64,000 nucleotides of DNA from Zobellia amurskyensis (GCF_009725985.1 NZ_RCNR01000015.1:36283-100282); one strand, 5' to 3'. Positions 26,492 through 36,084 are shown, numbered from the stretch's first letter. Made by a program: numbers and translations. The notes: generated by a model from the sequence alone, not told the origin.

Positions 26492-27835
26492 ATGAAAAAA
26501 AAGGACTTACACGCTGAAAATCAACTTTCAACAACCAATGAAGGTGATACGAATACAAATTTCAGTCAGCTGGAAAAAGATAAAATCATTGAAAGGCAAC
26601 TACGTTTTCAGGACTTGCTAATTAGTATTTCTACAAAACATATTAATTCGGATTTATCGGATATTGATAAACTGATTAGAGCATCCCTAAAGCAAATTGG
26701 CGAATTCGTAGAATCGGACAGAAGCTATATTTTTTCTTATGATTTTGTAAATAACACCACGTCAAACACCTATGAATGGTGTTCTGAAGGTATAGAACCG
26801 GAAATAGAGAACTTACAGAATGTGCCTATAGACTTTATTCCGCAGTGGATAGAAGCACACAAAAAGGGAGAACCGTTCTTTGTGGAAGATGTAAGTGCAT
26901 TACCAGAGGACGGGGAACATGGTTTACGTGCCGTTTTAGAACCACAAGGGATACAGAGTTTAATTACCATCCCAAAAATTAAGAACAACGAGTTGATCGG
27001 TTTTATTGGTTTTGATTCGGTTAAAAAAATCAATAAGTATGATGATAATGAAAAGGATATCCTTTTTGTTTATGCCAACATGTTGGTCAATGTTATACAG
27101 CGAAAAGAGAGCGAAGAACGTATAAAAGCGCAAGAGAAGAAGAAGGAAGAACTATTAAAGAATCTATCGCTTCAAAATGAAGAATTAAGTGAATATGCCC
27201 ATGTGGTATCTCACGATTTAAAAGCCCCTCTCATCAACATTCACACTTTAGTGAGTTGGTTTATTGATGACAATAAGGAGGCTTTGGGCGAAGACACTAT
27301 ACAACCTTTACATCAGGCCTTGTTCAATGTTGAAAAAATGAACTTTTTAATAAAGGGAATTCTGGATTACTCAACAATTGATAAAATTGAATCTGAAGAC
27401 AAACAAGTAGATTTTAATGTACTCGTTGAGGAGGTTTTAGAAACTATTTTAGTCCCTAGTCACATAAAAATATCGGTTCAAGAGAACTTACCAAGTCTAT
27501 ATGGGAACACCTGGAGATTCAAGCAGGTTTTTCAAAATCTAATTCAAAATGCCATAAACTATGGCAAGGAGGAGCAGGGAACCGTAGAAGTAGGCTATAC
27601 GGATAAAGGTGACCATTATGAGTTTTTTGTAAAGGATAATGGTATTGGTATTAAAGCCGCTTATTTTGAACGGATATTTAAAATCTTTACCAAATTGGAA
27701 AGCACCGGTTCTTCTTCCGGTATAGGGTTATCTATCGTTAAAAGAATCATTAAATATTATAACGGTTCCATTTGGTTAGAAAGTGAAGAGGGCGTAGGCA
27801 CCACGTTTTATTTTACGCTTATGAAGACAGCGTAA
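26492..27835 (+). CDS. GAF-domain sensor histidine kinase
   Basis: 447 aa, soluble, no TM. A GAF domain (about 40-205: LIRASLKQIGEFVESDRSYI...QSLITIPKIKNNELIGFIGF) senses a small ligand or redox state. A coiled linker (about 205-235) leads to the HisKA helix with phosphorylatable H241 in YAHVVSHDLKAPL. A HATPase domain follows with N box NLIQNAINYG, G1 DNGIGI and G2 GIGLSIVK. The start is the ATG at 26492; a TTG four codons upstream is less likely. No response regulator is adjacent. Confidence 0.9.
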   Translation: MKKKDLHAENQLSTTNEGDTNTNFSQLEKDKIIERQLRFQDLLISISTKHINSDLSDIDKLIRASLKQIGEFVESDRSYIFSYDFVNNTTSNTYEWCSEGIEPEIENLQNVPIDFIPQWIEAHKKGEPFFVEDVSALPEDGEHGLRAVLEPQGIQSLITIPKIKNNELIGFIGFDSVKKINKYDDNEKDILFVYANMLVNVIQRKESEERIKAQEKKKEELLKNLSLQNEELSEYAHVVSHDLKAPLINIHTLVSWFIDDNKEALGEDTIQPLHQALFNVEKMNFLIKGILDYSTIDKIESEDKQVDFNVLVEEVLETILVPSHIKISVQENLPSLYGNTWRFKQVFQNLIQNAINYGKEEQGTVEVGYTDKGDHYEFFVKDNGIGIKAAYFERIFKIFTKLESTGSSSGIGLSIVKRIIKYYNGSIWLESEEGVGTTFYFTLMKTA

Positions 27836-27888
27836 GTTGTAATTAAATGAATAGCTTTTTACCTTCTTCATTATAAAAAAGGAAACAA

Positions 27889-28524
27889 ATGAACTTTACC
27901 GCACCTACATTTTATTTTGATTATGAGTCCGATGAAATCAAAGATTTTGTAAAAGAGTTTAGAAGCGATACTATTTCAAAAAAGGAAAAAGCGAAGCGCT
28001 TGTATCTCAAAGTAAGAGACACATATAGGTATGACCCATATTCCCTAAGTTTTTCAAAAGAGCACTATAGAGCAAGTTATTTGGTAACCCAGAAAAAAGG
28101 GCATTGTATAGATAAGTCCATTATTCTAATAGCAGGTTTACGGTCATTAGGCATACCTGCACGACTACACTTGGCCAAGGTTAAAAACCATATAGGTGTG
28201 GAAAGACTTGTTGAAAAATTCGGGACCAATGAATTAACACCTCACGGGATGGTTGACCTTCTTATAAATGATAAATGGCTAAAGGTTTCACCAGCCTTTA
28301 ATGAATCTTTATGTGCCATGTGCAACGTAGAACCTTTGGATTTTGATGGCGAAAACGATTCTATATTTCAAGAATTTAATAATGAGGGAATGGAATTCAT
28401 GGAATATCTAGAAGATTACGGCTATTTTGAAGATGTGCCCATAGATTTCATGGAAACCAATGTCCGGGAACATTATCCACATATCTTTGGAGAGGACAGA
28501 AATATCAAAGAGTTTAGATTATAA
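27889..28524 (+). CDS. transglutaminase-like (cysteine protease fold) protein
   Basis: 211 aa. Transglutaminase-like core with nucleophile C73 in KKGHCIDKSIIL, H119 in TPHGMVDLL and D128 in NDKW, the classic Cys-His-Asp order. A second cysteine pair (CAMC near 143-146) follows. There is no signal peptide, so the target is cytoplasmic, probably proteins or peptides. It follows the kinase gene by 53 bases and may be cotranscribed. Confidence 0.82.
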   Translation: MNFTAPTFYFDYESDEIKDFVKEFRSDTISKKEKAKRLYLKVRDTYRYDPYSLSFSKEHYRASYLVTQKKGHCIDKSIILIAGLRSLGIPARLHLAKVKNHIGVERLVEKFGTNELTPHGMVDLLINDKWLKVSPAFNESLCAMCNVEPLDFDGENDSIFQEFNNEGMEFMEYLEDYGYFEDVPIDFMETNVREHYPHIFGEDRNIKEFRL

Positions 28525-28815
28525 CGTGTACTCTCCATACTATTCTTCGTTTTTACATGCATCATTTGCTTTTATTAAAATTTAGGCGGAAAGATACTGT
28601 AACACAAGAGTGGTTAAATTCAAATAAAAAGTAGCATCTGTAAAATTTAATACAGAAAATTTCATGTTTATAAATATGGAAATATGTGCCTAAAAGTAGG
28701 AGGGAGGCAATTCTTAATTACACATATTTATGGATATAATCCAGTAAAATGGATTTAATCCATCTTTTAAACTGATATTCATTACTTTTACTAGTATTAT
28801 CTTAAATCTGGTACT

Positions 28816-29427
28816 ATGAAAATTTTAGAGTTCGAAAAACGAACATTGTGTTTGTCGGAAGGTTTTAGAGAGTATCTTATCATCATTAGTCCTCATACGA
28901 ATATTAAAAATGATGTGCTCAACTTCAAAAAAGAGTTTGTGTCCCACTTTGGTAGGGCTAAATACGTTTATTCCATAGCACACATTAGCTTAAGCAATTT
29001 CCTGATTGAAAGTACTCCAGAGCTAACGATTTGGAATGAATTGCGTCACGCCTTTAGGGATAAAAAACGATTTGAAGTTCAGACCTTAGGTTTTCAAAAA
29101 TTTCCTAGCTCAAACACTTTGTTTATTGAAATAGTGAGCGATGAAATAATTAAGCTTCAACATCAAATGGTAGCTGTACTCCGGAAAAGGGCGAAAATTG
29201 GTAACCAAGGGACTCAAAAAATAGAAACTCCTCATATAACAATCGCGAGCAAAATACCAACATATCAATTTGACCGGAGTTGGAATTATTTTGGACAAAA
29301 ACCGTATTCCAAAACATTTATGGTCGATAAAATTACCGTATTAAGAAAGAATCATTCAATGGGAGAGAGTGCATATAAGCTCGCATTTGAAATTGACCTC
29401 GTCAATGGGTCAAGCACTTTTGCATAG
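28816..29427 (+). CDS. 2H phosphoesterase / 2'-5' RNA ligase family (LigT-like)
   Basis: 203 aa with the two signature H-x-T/S motifs of 2H phosphoesterases: H56-I-S58 (YSIAHISLSN) and H140-I-T142 (ETPHITIAS), about 80 residues apart in a duplicated fold. Members hydrolyse or form 2',5' or cyclic phosphodiesters in RNA and nucleotides; the substrate here is unknown. Single gene preceded by a 290-base AT-rich leader in which I see nothing. Confidence 0.82.
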   Translation: MKILEFEKRTLCLSEGFREYLIIISPHTNIKNDVLNFKKEFVSHFGRAKYVYSIAHISLSNFLIESTPELTIWNELRHAFRDKKRFEVQTLGFQKFPSSNTLFIEIVSDEIIKLQHQMVAVLRKRAKIGNQGTQKIETPHITIASKIPTYQFDRSWNYFGQKPYSKTFMVDKITVLRKNHSMGESAYKLAFEIDLVNGSSTFA

Positions 29428-29672
29428 ATTTTATAGCGGGTTCATTTCAATAAGCGCCAAGTAGGATGCCCATTTTTTTGTCGATTATAGTAAAAATTCA
29501 ACCAACCATACATCTTCAGTAAAACCGCGGATAAAATTTTAATACTTTAATTCATCCAGAAATATTAGAGTTGTGGCCCTACTAATGGTTTTAGTAGAGT
29601 GGGCACCAAAAAGGCTATTCATATAGTCAATACTTGTGGGGAAAGCAGAACAAAATCAATCCAGCCGTTAAG

Positions 29673-30632
29673 ATGAAAAGAATAGTTATAAGAAGCTTCG
29701 TTGCAATTCTAGCATTAGTTGTACTTGTTTCATGTCGTTGCCAGCAGATTGTTGGTGGTGTAGATAAATTTTACCACACCCTGCCTATAGATGGAGTAGA
29801 TCGTGAGTTTATCGTTGATTTACCCAAGGACTATGATTGCGCTATTGATTATCCTGTGGTAGTCGCATTCCATGGCTTGAATCAATTTAATGAACGAGCT
29901 TGGAACCTTTGGGGCTGGAAAGAAAAAGGAGAAGATGAGCAATTCATAACGGTATTCCCTCAAGGATTGTCATATACTTTTGGCCCAAACCAAACTTCCA
30001 GAACCAAATGGGACGACGGAGAGCTAAGCGACCCTACTAATCCGTCTGGTCTTAACCCGGCAACGCAAATCATAGCAGATGATGTTGCCTTTGTGCGGGC
30101 AATGACTGCAATTGTTAAGCTTCGCTACTCCACAGATCCAAACAAGTTTTACGCCACCGGTTTTTCAAACGGAGGGGGTTTTGTGTGGCATTTGGCCATG
30201 GAAGCAGACGATATTTTTCAAGCTTTTGCCCCATGCTCAGGTATCTTACAATACACCGCCACAACCCCAAATGTGTATAGACCCGTGTATTTCTCTGGAG
30301 GTGATTCAGAATCTTTTGTAGTAGATGAAAATCATGGTATTCCTCTGAATTTGGATGCTGATGAAATTACCGCCTTTATGCAGGATATACATGATGTAGA
30401 ACTGAATGCATTGCAAATTCACGATCAGTATACGGTACTTAGTGAAGATGATGACCAAGACCGTATGATTATAGAATGGAATCAACCCATAGACCCAACA
30501 CAAACCCATTTTTATAAACTGATCATGTGGTCAGATACGGAACATGTGTATCCAAGTGCGCTTAATTCTTTCAGAAACCCCAATCTCCATCATCTGGTAG
30601 ATGAATACTGGGAATTCTTTAGTTCGCTTTAA
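29673..30632 (+). CDS. PHB-depolymerase/LpqC-type esterase lipoprotein
   Basis: 319 aa from the ATG at 29673, chosen because it starts a lipoprotein signal with lipobox LVSC (Cys21); an upstream TTG would add 13 unlikely residues. Alpha/beta hydrolase of the poly(3-hydroxybutyrate) depolymerase/feruloyl esterase group: VVVAFHGLNQ oxyanion region, FITVFPQGLSYTFG, and nucleophile S165 in GFSNGGGF. A histidine near the C-terminus (DTEHVYPSA) completes the triad. It would act on polyester or hydroxycinnamate-type esters at the cell surface; the substrate is not defined. Confidence 0.82.
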   Translation: MKRIVIRSFVAILALVVLVSCRCQQIVGGVDKFYHTLPIDGVDREFIVDLPKDYDCAIDYPVVVAFHGLNQFNERAWNLWGWKEKGEDEQFITVFPQGLSYTFGPNQTSRTKWDDGELSDPTNPSGLNPATQIIADDVAFVRAMTAIVKLRYSTDPNKFYATGFSNGGGFVWHLAMEADDIFQAFAPCSGILQYTATTPNVYRPVYFSGGDSESFVVDENHGIPLNLDADEITAFMQDIHDVELNALQIHDQYTVLSEDDDQDRMIIEWNQPIDPTQTHFYKLIMWSDTEHVYPSALNSFRNPNLHHLVDEYWEFFSSL

Positions 30633-30740
30633 ACCGATAATAGGAGGTAAGGCAATGGGTGTAGAATGAAATTTTATATGAAAACGCTGAAGAGAAAAGA
30701 AGACTTACATTAATTTTGTGCTTCATCTAATTTCAGAATC

Positions 30741-31340
30741 TTGCTAGAGAAACGACACCAATTACCCCAAGAACAATCTATTGATACAGATTATTTCATT
30801 TATTGTTTGGAAGGCGTTCAAGACATAGAAACGGACAAGGTTACCGAGGCACAACAAAACTTGGAACAATTGGCCATGAAATATGGAATAGCGAGTATTT
30901 ATAAAACATGCGACACTATTGAAGGACTAGAAGAAAGCTTAAACGCACTGGTCTTGGATGACCATAATTTTAAAGATTATGAAATTATCTATTTGGTTAT
31001 GACAGGTGAAGCCAATAGTATCTGTCTAAATGATTACTACTACAGTTTACAGGAAGTTGCGGAACTATTTGAAGGTCGGTTAAAAGGAAAGATTTTACAT
31101 TTCTCCAATGCAAAAATCCTAGATCTGGACGAAGAAGAGGCACAGTATTTTTTGGATATCACTGGCGCAAGAGCTGTTTCCGGCTACGGGAATGAGTTTA
31201 ATGGCATAAGCAGCGCAAATCTTGATAAAGCCTTCTTTAACTTATTTAAAGAAGATGATGATATGTTTGAGGTTGTTGAAGAGCTGCACCAAAGACATTA
31301 TAACGTTTGTAAATTACTGGATTTTAGGCTGTATTATTAA
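30741..31340 (+). CDS. DUF6642-like hypothetical protein
   Basis: 199 aa, soluble, acidic. It starts at TTG 30741; an in-frame stop at 30711 and the lack of any ATG before residue about 47 leave no better start. FIYCLEGVQDIETD, IIYLVMTGEANSICLNDYYY and GKILHFSNAKILDLDEEEA are typical of DUF6642 proteins, which have a caspase-like alpha/beta look (ITGARAVSGYG) without an obvious His-Cys dyad. Function unknown. Confidence 0.65.
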   Translation: MLEKRHQLPQEQSIDTDYFIYCLEGVQDIETDKVTEAQQNLEQLAMKYGIASIYKTCDTIEGLEESLNALVLDDHNFKDYEIIYLVMTGEANSICLNDYYYSLQEVAELFEGRLKGKILHFSNAKILDLDEEEAQYFLDITGARAVSGYGNEFNGISSANLDKAFFNLFKEDDDMFEVVEELHQRHYNVCKLLDFRLYY

Positions 31341-31463
31341 GTCCATTATAGCGACAAGTCGATAAACATTAATTTTTCAATAACCTTCAATTCACTTTAG
31401 TTCTCATCTATTAAGGTTATTATTTTTCTTTGGTTATAAATTAAAGAAAAGTATTTTTACTTT

Positions 31464-32036
31464 ATGGAGGATAAGTTGCTGTTGCTAAGACAACATTTTG
31501 AGGAAATCGTTTCTTTAACTGATGATGAGTGGAACTTTATACAATCGCACTTTGAATTTAAAAGCCTTAAAAAACACCAATTTTTAATACAAGTGGGGCA
31601 ACCTGTAGACTTTGAATATTGGATTATTAAAGGCTTGGTAAAAGCGTATTCCATAGACGAAAAAGGCAAAGAACACATTCTTCAGTTTGCCATGGAAGAC
31701 TATTGGGTGAGCGACCATTGTGCTTTTCAACATCAAGAACCAGGGACTATTTTTGTAGATTGTCTTGAAGATTCTGAGTTCTTCTGTTTGTCTTTAGAGA
31801 ACAGGGAAAAGATTTGCTTTGAAGTACCTGCCGTTGCCAATTTCTTCAGAATTAAATCCAACCACGGTTATATAAATTTACAACAAAGAATCCTTTCATT
31901 GCTTACGATGACCGCAGAAAGTAGGTATGAGTACCTATTGAACAAACTTCCAAAATTAATACAACGCGTTCCTAAAAAATTAATCGCTTCCTATTTAGGC
32001 GTATCCAGAGAGACTTTAAGTCGTTTTAACAGCTAA
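31464..32036 (+). CDS. Crp/Fnr-family transcriptional regulator
   Basis: 190 aa. Residues about 25-115 form a cyclic-nucleotide-binding-type beta-roll (KKHQFLIQVGQPVDFEYWII, GKEHILQFAMEDYWVSD) without the arginine/glutamate phosphate cassette of true cAMP sites and without an N-terminal Fe-S cysteine set. The C-terminal winged helix ends VPKKLIASYLGVSRETLSRF, the recognition helix region. It lies immediately upstream of the redox gene set; the GTGA-N6-TCAC motif (CRP/FNR half-site arrangement) beside both downstream promoters makes it their likely activator. Confidence 0.88.
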   Translation: MEDKLLLLRQHFEEIVSLTDDEWNFIQSHFEFKSLKKHQFLIQVGQPVDFEYWIIKGLVKAYSIDEKGKEHILQFAMEDYWVSDHCAFQHQEPGTIFVDCLEDSEFFCLSLENREKICFEVPAVANFFRIKSNHGYINLQQRILSLLTMTAESRYEYLLNKLPKLIQRVPKKLIASYLGVSRETLSRFNS

Positions 32037-32055
32037 AAGTGACCTAAATCACTTT
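32036..32055. promoter_or_regulatory. CRP/FNR-like inverted repeat just after the regulator gene
   Basis: AAAGTGA-CCTAAA-TCACTTT is a perfect 7-bp inverted repeat with a 6-base spacer. It contains GTGA-N6-TCAC, the spacing of CRP/FNR-type operators. It overlaps the last base of the crp-like stop codon, so it could instead be a weak terminator. Confidence 0.5.
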
Positions 32056-32066
32056 TCAAGATTGAT

Positions 32067-32128
32067 ATACATCACAAAAAATCCGTGATGTATGTCCTCG
32101 CACACCCCTTGGTTTTCATAGAATTTTG
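32067..32128 (+). promoter_or_regulatory. promoter module copy 1 (operator, conserved block, -7-like box)
   Basis: Inverted repeat ATACATCAC-N9-GTGATGTAT (32067-32093), then the invariant block CCTCGCACACCCCTTG (32096-32111), then GAATTTTG (32121-32128), close to the -7 consensus TAnnTTTG. No TTTG occurs at -33 distance, which fits activator dependence. The repeat begins 88 bases before the ATG at 32155. A near copy at identical spacing precedes the cyclase gene. Confidence 0.7.
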
Positions 32129-32154
32129 TATCGAACAATTAAATACAATGTACT

Positions 32155-32637
32155 ATGAAAACTACAAGAACACTTTTTCTATTATTTACAATTATTGCCA
32201 TAGGTTTTAGTTCCTATGCGCAAGAAGGCGAAAGACCGTTAATGGGTAACGCCTACGGTATTATCAATATTGATGAATACGTAACGCTACTCCCAAAAAA
32301 TCATAACGGAATCATTAAAGATATCAGATTAATAGACCGCGAACACGCAGGTGTAAGAATCTTTAGGTTGTATGACGAAGTGCCTATGCACTACCACGCA
32401 AAATCTGATGCTTACCTCTACATTTTAAATGGCAAAGCAGAATTTTATGTTGCCGATAAAGGTCCTGTTGTTGCAGGAAAAGGCGACTTACTTTTTTGGG
32501 GGAAAGGGACAGCACATGGCAATGGAAAAATTATAGAAGGTCCGTTAGACGTGCTCGTTTTTGATGCCATTGCTAGAGATCCAAGCGATGTTATCTGGGT
32601 AGACCCATCAACCCAAAAGAAGTTTTTGGGCAACTAA
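32155..32637 (+). CDS. secreted cupin-domain protein
   Basis: 160 aa with signal peptide ending SSYA. One cupin barrel: VPMHYHAKSDAYLYILNGKAEFYV gives the H-x-H...E-like metal motif and GTAHGNGKI the second histidine. It differs in sequence from the two cupins at 9797 and 11065. First gene after promoter module 1; 31 bases before the yellow/MRJP-like gene, with which it forms a unit. Confidence 0.82.
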   Translation: MKTTRTLFLLFTIIAIGFSSYAQEGERPLMGNAYGIINIDEYVTLLPKNHNGIIKDIRLIDREHAGVRIFRLYDEVPMHYHAKSDAYLYILNGKAEFYVADKGPVVAGKGDLLFWGKGTAHGNGKIIEGPLDVLVFDAIARDPSDVIWVDPSTQKKFLGN

Positions 32638-32668
32638 TTAAATCAATTCAATTTTAAAAACAATAACG

Positions 32669-33766
32669 ATGAAAACAGTAACAATTATAAAAACAGTCTT
32701 GTTCGCACTTGTAATGAATTTTACACTATTAGTACAAGCACAATTAGAAACGATAGCAACATTTCCAGAATCTAGACCTGGGAATATAACCGTGTCTAAC
32801 GACGGAAGAATATTTGTAACAATGAGTGCCTTAAGTGCTTCAAAATATATGGTAAAAGAAATTTTACCTAATGGAGAGAGTATTCCATTTGGAGATAAAG
32901 AATGGATTGTAAAACCACAAAACGGAAGTCTAAAAGGTATCAATTCAACTATCGGAATACAAGCCGATGCTAACGGAATTCTTTGGGTGTTGGATATGGG
33001 TAACGTAAAACAAAATCAGGCTCCCAAATTGGTGGGTTTTGATTTGGTAACCGGAAACGTCACAAAGGTTTTTCCAATTCCAAATACGGTATTATCAACA
33101 AAACCTTTTTTGCAGGATTTTGTAATCGATGTTAAAAACAACACTGCTGTAATTGCAGATATGACCGATGCTTTAAATCCGCCAATTGCACCAGCTTTTG
33201 TTGTGATTAACTTAGAAACGGGTTATATAAGACGTGTTTTGGAAGGGGATGCATCATTTTTACCTGCTGATGAACCAGTGAAAATTCACGGTAGATTAGT
33301 TTCCCACAAAAGAAAAGACGGTACTACCATTCAGCCAAGATACCCATTAAATCCAATTTCTATAGATGATGAAAATAATTACATCTACTATGGTGCAATG
33401 GGAAACACCAAGATTTACCGCATTCCATCTGCTGTATTAGCGGATGAAAGTAAGCAAGATAGCGACCTGAATAAGTACATTGAGTTTTATGCCAACAAAC
33501 CAAAATCAGACGGATTTAAAGTAGGTGCAAACGGAAAAGTATATGTAACCGATGTTGAAAATTCAGCCATTGTAGAAAGTACGCCTGCTGGAATGAAAAC
33601 CATTGCGCAATCTAAAAAAGACTTGTCTTGGCCCGATGGTGTTGCCATACACGGAAACTACTTGTACATCGTAGCCAATCAGCTTCATAATCTGCCTTTA
33701 TTAAATGAAGGAAAAGATGCTAGTAAACCGCCTTACTTGGTGTTAAAAATGAAGCTTCAAGATTAA
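32669..33766 (+). CDS. major royal jelly/yellow-family beta-propeller protein
   Basis: 365 aa with signal peptide ending VQAQ. Repeating beta-propeller strands, for example GNITVSNDGRIFVTMS, GILWVLDMGN, FVIDVKNNTAVIADMTDA, NYIYYGAMGNTKIYRI, GKVYVTDVENSAIVES and DGVAIHGNYLYIVANQLH. The pattern and length fit bacterial members of the MRJP/yellow family (related to L-dopachrome isomerase-like proteins and lactonases). The substrate is unknown. It shares its transcript with the upstream cupin. Confidence 0.8.
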   Translation: MKTVTIIKTVLFALVMNFTLLVQAQLETIATFPESRPGNITVSNDGRIFVTMSALSASKYMVKEILPNGESIPFGDKEWIVKPQNGSLKGINSTIGIQADANGILWVLDMGNVKQNQAPKLVGFDLVTGNVTKVFPIPNTVLSTKPFLQDFVIDVKNNTAVIADMTDALNPPIAPAFVVINLETGYIRRVLEGDASFLPADEPVKIHGRLVSHKRKDGTTIQPRYPLNPISIDDENNYIYYGAMGNTKIYRIPSAVLADESKQDSDLNKYIEFYANKPKSDGFKVGANGKVYVTDVENSAIVESTPAGMKTIAQSKKDLSWPDGVAIHGNYLYIVANQLHNLPLLNEGKDASKPPYLVLKMKLQD

Positions 33767-33806
33767 ATAAAATTAAAAATAATATGATGTATGCGCAGTA
33801 TTAAAT

Positions 33807-33873
33807 GTGACATACATCACTTTAAAATGGTGATGTACATCCTCGCACACCCCTTGCATTAATCGGAAATTTG
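33807..33873 (+). promoter_or_regulatory. promoter module copy 2
   Basis: GTGA-CATACA-TCAC (33807-33820) overlaps the inverted repeat ATACATCAC-N9-GTGATGTAC (33812-33838). Then come the same CCTCGCACACCCCTTG block (33841-33856) and GAAATTTG (33866-33873). Every element has the same distance to the ATG at 33900 as its counterpart has to the ATG at 32155 (88, 59 and 34 bases). Probably the same regulator drives both. Confidence 0.7.
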
Positions 33874-33899
33874 TATCAGAAATTAAAAAACATATAAAA

Positions 33900-34838
33900 A
33901 TGAAAACAATAGTAAATACATTAAAAACAGTGGCATTAGCAGCTACTCTTTTTACTGCTTTAAGTACAAACGCACAACAAGTACCAACGTCACCTTATGG
34001 AGCAGACGATGAAATTGGCGCACTAAACCTTTTAAATGAAGAAACAGTTTTAGATGCCGTAAAATTGGTTAAAAAAGGAAAAGTATACCGCTTAGGAATG
34101 GTGGTAAATGCAGAAACCGCAGCTTTCCGTCACAGATACTTTCATATTGAAACGTTACAACCAGAAACTATTGCTGCAGGTTCTAATAAATTCACCTACG
34201 TAGATGACCAATTAATTGGTTGGACAGGTGTTGGATCTCAAATAAACGGATTGGCACATTACGGTAGAGACAATGTGCATTATAACGGACATAAAGTAGA
34301 AGATTTTTTAACCGTATCTGGAGTGAAAAAATTAGGTCTAGAAAAATTACCTCCAATTGTAACTAGAGGTATTGTTTTGGATATGCGCTCCTATTATAAT
34401 CAAGATATTGTAAAAGAAGGTACTGTTTTTACAGTAGAAGACATTGAAAAAGTAGCCAAAAAACAAGGCATTGAAATCCGTAAAGGAGATGTAGTGCTGT
34501 TTTACACTGGATGGACAAAATTAATGGGTAAAGATGACAAACGTTACCTAGCTGGCGGACCTGGAATTGGTACTGAAGCTGCACATTACTTAGGTAAAAA
34601 AGGAATTGTAGCAGCAGGTGCAGATAACTGGTCTTTTGAAGCTGTACCACACGAAAACAGCGCACTTTCTTTCCCTGTAAATCAAATGATGGCAACCGAA
34701 TATGGTGTACAAGTTTTGGAAAATATTCTTGTAGATGAGTTGGTAGAAGATAAAGCTTGGGAATTTCTTTTTGTATTAGGTCACCCTTTATATGAAGGCT
34801 CTACGCAAGTACAAATAAACCCTGTTGCCATTAAATAA
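33900..34838 (+). CDS. secreted cyclase-family (kynurenine formamidase-like) hydrolase
   Basis: 312 aa with signal peptide ending STNA. Cyclase/formamidase fold, with GVGSQINGLAHYGRDNVHYNG in place of the canonical HxGTHxDxPxH: this subfamily has Q/N and a single H-Y-G, so metal ligation may differ from kynurenine formamidase. ENIEKVAKKQGIEIRKGD-like and VVLFYTGWTKL segments are conserved. It heads the second transcription unit of the cluster and overlaps the region before the MFS gene (26 bases to its ATG). Confidence 0.83.
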   Translation: MKTIVNTLKTVALAATLFTALSTNAQQVPTSPYGADDEIGALNLLNEETVLDAVKLVKKGKVYRLGMVVNAETAAFRHRYFHIETLQPETIAAGSNKFTYVDDQLIGWTGVGSQINGLAHYGRDNVHYNGHKVEDFLTVSGVKKLGLEKLPPIVTRGIVLDMRSYYNQDIVKEGTVFTVEDIEKVAKKQGIEIRKGDVVLFYTGWTKLMGKDDKRYLAGGPGIGTEAAHYLGKKGIVAAGADNWSFEAVPHENSALSFPVNQMMATEYGVQVLENILVDELVEDKAWEFLFVLGHPLYEGSTQVQINPVAIK

Positions 34839-34863
34839 CAGTAACAAAAAACAATTAGAAATT

Positions 34864-36072
34864 ATGGAAACATCAACAATACATAGAGATACTACGGTAG
34901 CCAAAAAGAAGAGTCTACCAGCAGCATTATGGGCATTGACCATAAGTGCATTTGCCATAGGAACAACGGAATTTGTAATTGTAGGTTTATTATCAACCGT
35001 TGCAAACGACCTAGGCACATCATTAACATCAGCAGGATTATTAGTAAGTCTGTACGCCATTGGTGTTGCCATTGGTGCACCCATATTAACTGCCTTAACA
35101 GGTAAAATTCCTAGAAAACAATTACTAATGGGTATTATGTTGCTTTTCATCATTGGTAACGGATTGGCAGCTATCTCACCAAGTTTTGAGTTGTTGCTAT
35201 TATCAAGAGTGGTAACAGGTTTTGCGCACGGTGTATTTTTCTCTATCGGGTCTACCATTGCAGCTAGTTTAGTGCCAAAAGATAAAAGGGCAACTGCCAT
35301 TTCTATAATGTTTGCTGGTCTTACTGTAGCTATTGTAACTGGTGTGCCTTTAGGAACATATATCGGTCAGAATTTTGGATGGAGAGCTACTTTTATTGGT
35401 GTTGCCCTTTTAGGATTAGTAGGTGCAATAGCTAGTTTGGCTTTGGTACCTAAAAACATTAAACAATCGGCTCCATTACGTCTTATAGACCAATTAAAAG
35501 TGATTAAGAATCCATCTATTTTATTGGTGTTAGCCATTACAGCATTTGGTTATGGAGGTACGTTTGTCACTTTTACCTACTTAACTCCTTTGTTGGAAGA
35601 AGTAACTGGTTTCTCTTCAAATATGACCAGTATATTCCTTTTAATTTATGGTATTGCCATCGCAATTGGAAATATCATAGGTGGTAAAGTCTCTAACAAC
35701 AAACCAGGAAAAGCATTATTGGTAATGTTTGCTTTACAAGCCATAGTGTTGTTTGTATTGTACTTCACCGCTTCTAGTCAGATTTTCGCCATCGTAACCC
35801 TATTTTTTATGGGAATATTAGCCTTTTCAAACGTACCGGCATTACAATTATATGTCGTAAAAATGGCTGAAAAATACTTACCAGGAACCGAAGACGTAGC
35901 ATCTGCCTTAAACATCGCAGCGTTTAATGTTGGAATTGCCATTGGTGCTTATGTAGGCGGAATGGTTGTAGAATCCAGCTTAGGAATTGAAGCGACGCCT
36001 TGGGTAGGTGGTATTCTAGTAATTGTAGGATTCTTGTTGACCCTAGTTTTATTCAAAAAAGAAAAAATATAA
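34864..36072 (+). CDS. MFS transporter (DHA1-type efflux permease)
   Basis: 402 aa from the ATG at 34864 (METSTIHRDT), chosen because the earlier in-frame ATG at 34825 lies within the cyclase gene. Twelve TM helices. The first starts ALWALTISAFAIGTTEFVIV, which with GLLSTVANDLGTS is the hallmark of the AraJ/YdhP/PbuE-like DHA1 efflux group. Motif A-like GKIPRKQLL lies between TM2 and TM3. It presumably exports a product of, or toxic substrate for, the surrounding oxidoreductases. Confidence 0.88.
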   Translation: METSTIHRDTTVAKKKSLPAALWALTISAFAIGTTEFVIVGLLSTVANDLGTSLTSAGLLVSLYAIGVAIGAPILTALTGKIPRKQLLMGIMLLFIIGNGLAAISPSFELLLLSRVVTGFAHGVFFSIGSTIAASLVPKDKRATAISIMFAGLTVAIVTGVPLGTYIGQNFGWRATFIGVALLGLVGAIASLALVPKNIKQSAPLRLIDQLKVIKNPSILLVLAITAFGYGGTFVTFTYLTPLLEEVTGFSSNMTSIFLLIYGIAIAIGNIIGGKVSNNKPGKALLVMFALQAIVLFVLYFTASSQIFAIVTLFFMGILAFSNVPALQLYVVKMAEKYLPGTEDVASALNIAAFNVGIAIGAYVGGMVVESSLGIEATPWVGGILVIVGFLLTLVLFKKEKI

Positions 36073-36084
36073 ATAGTATAACTA

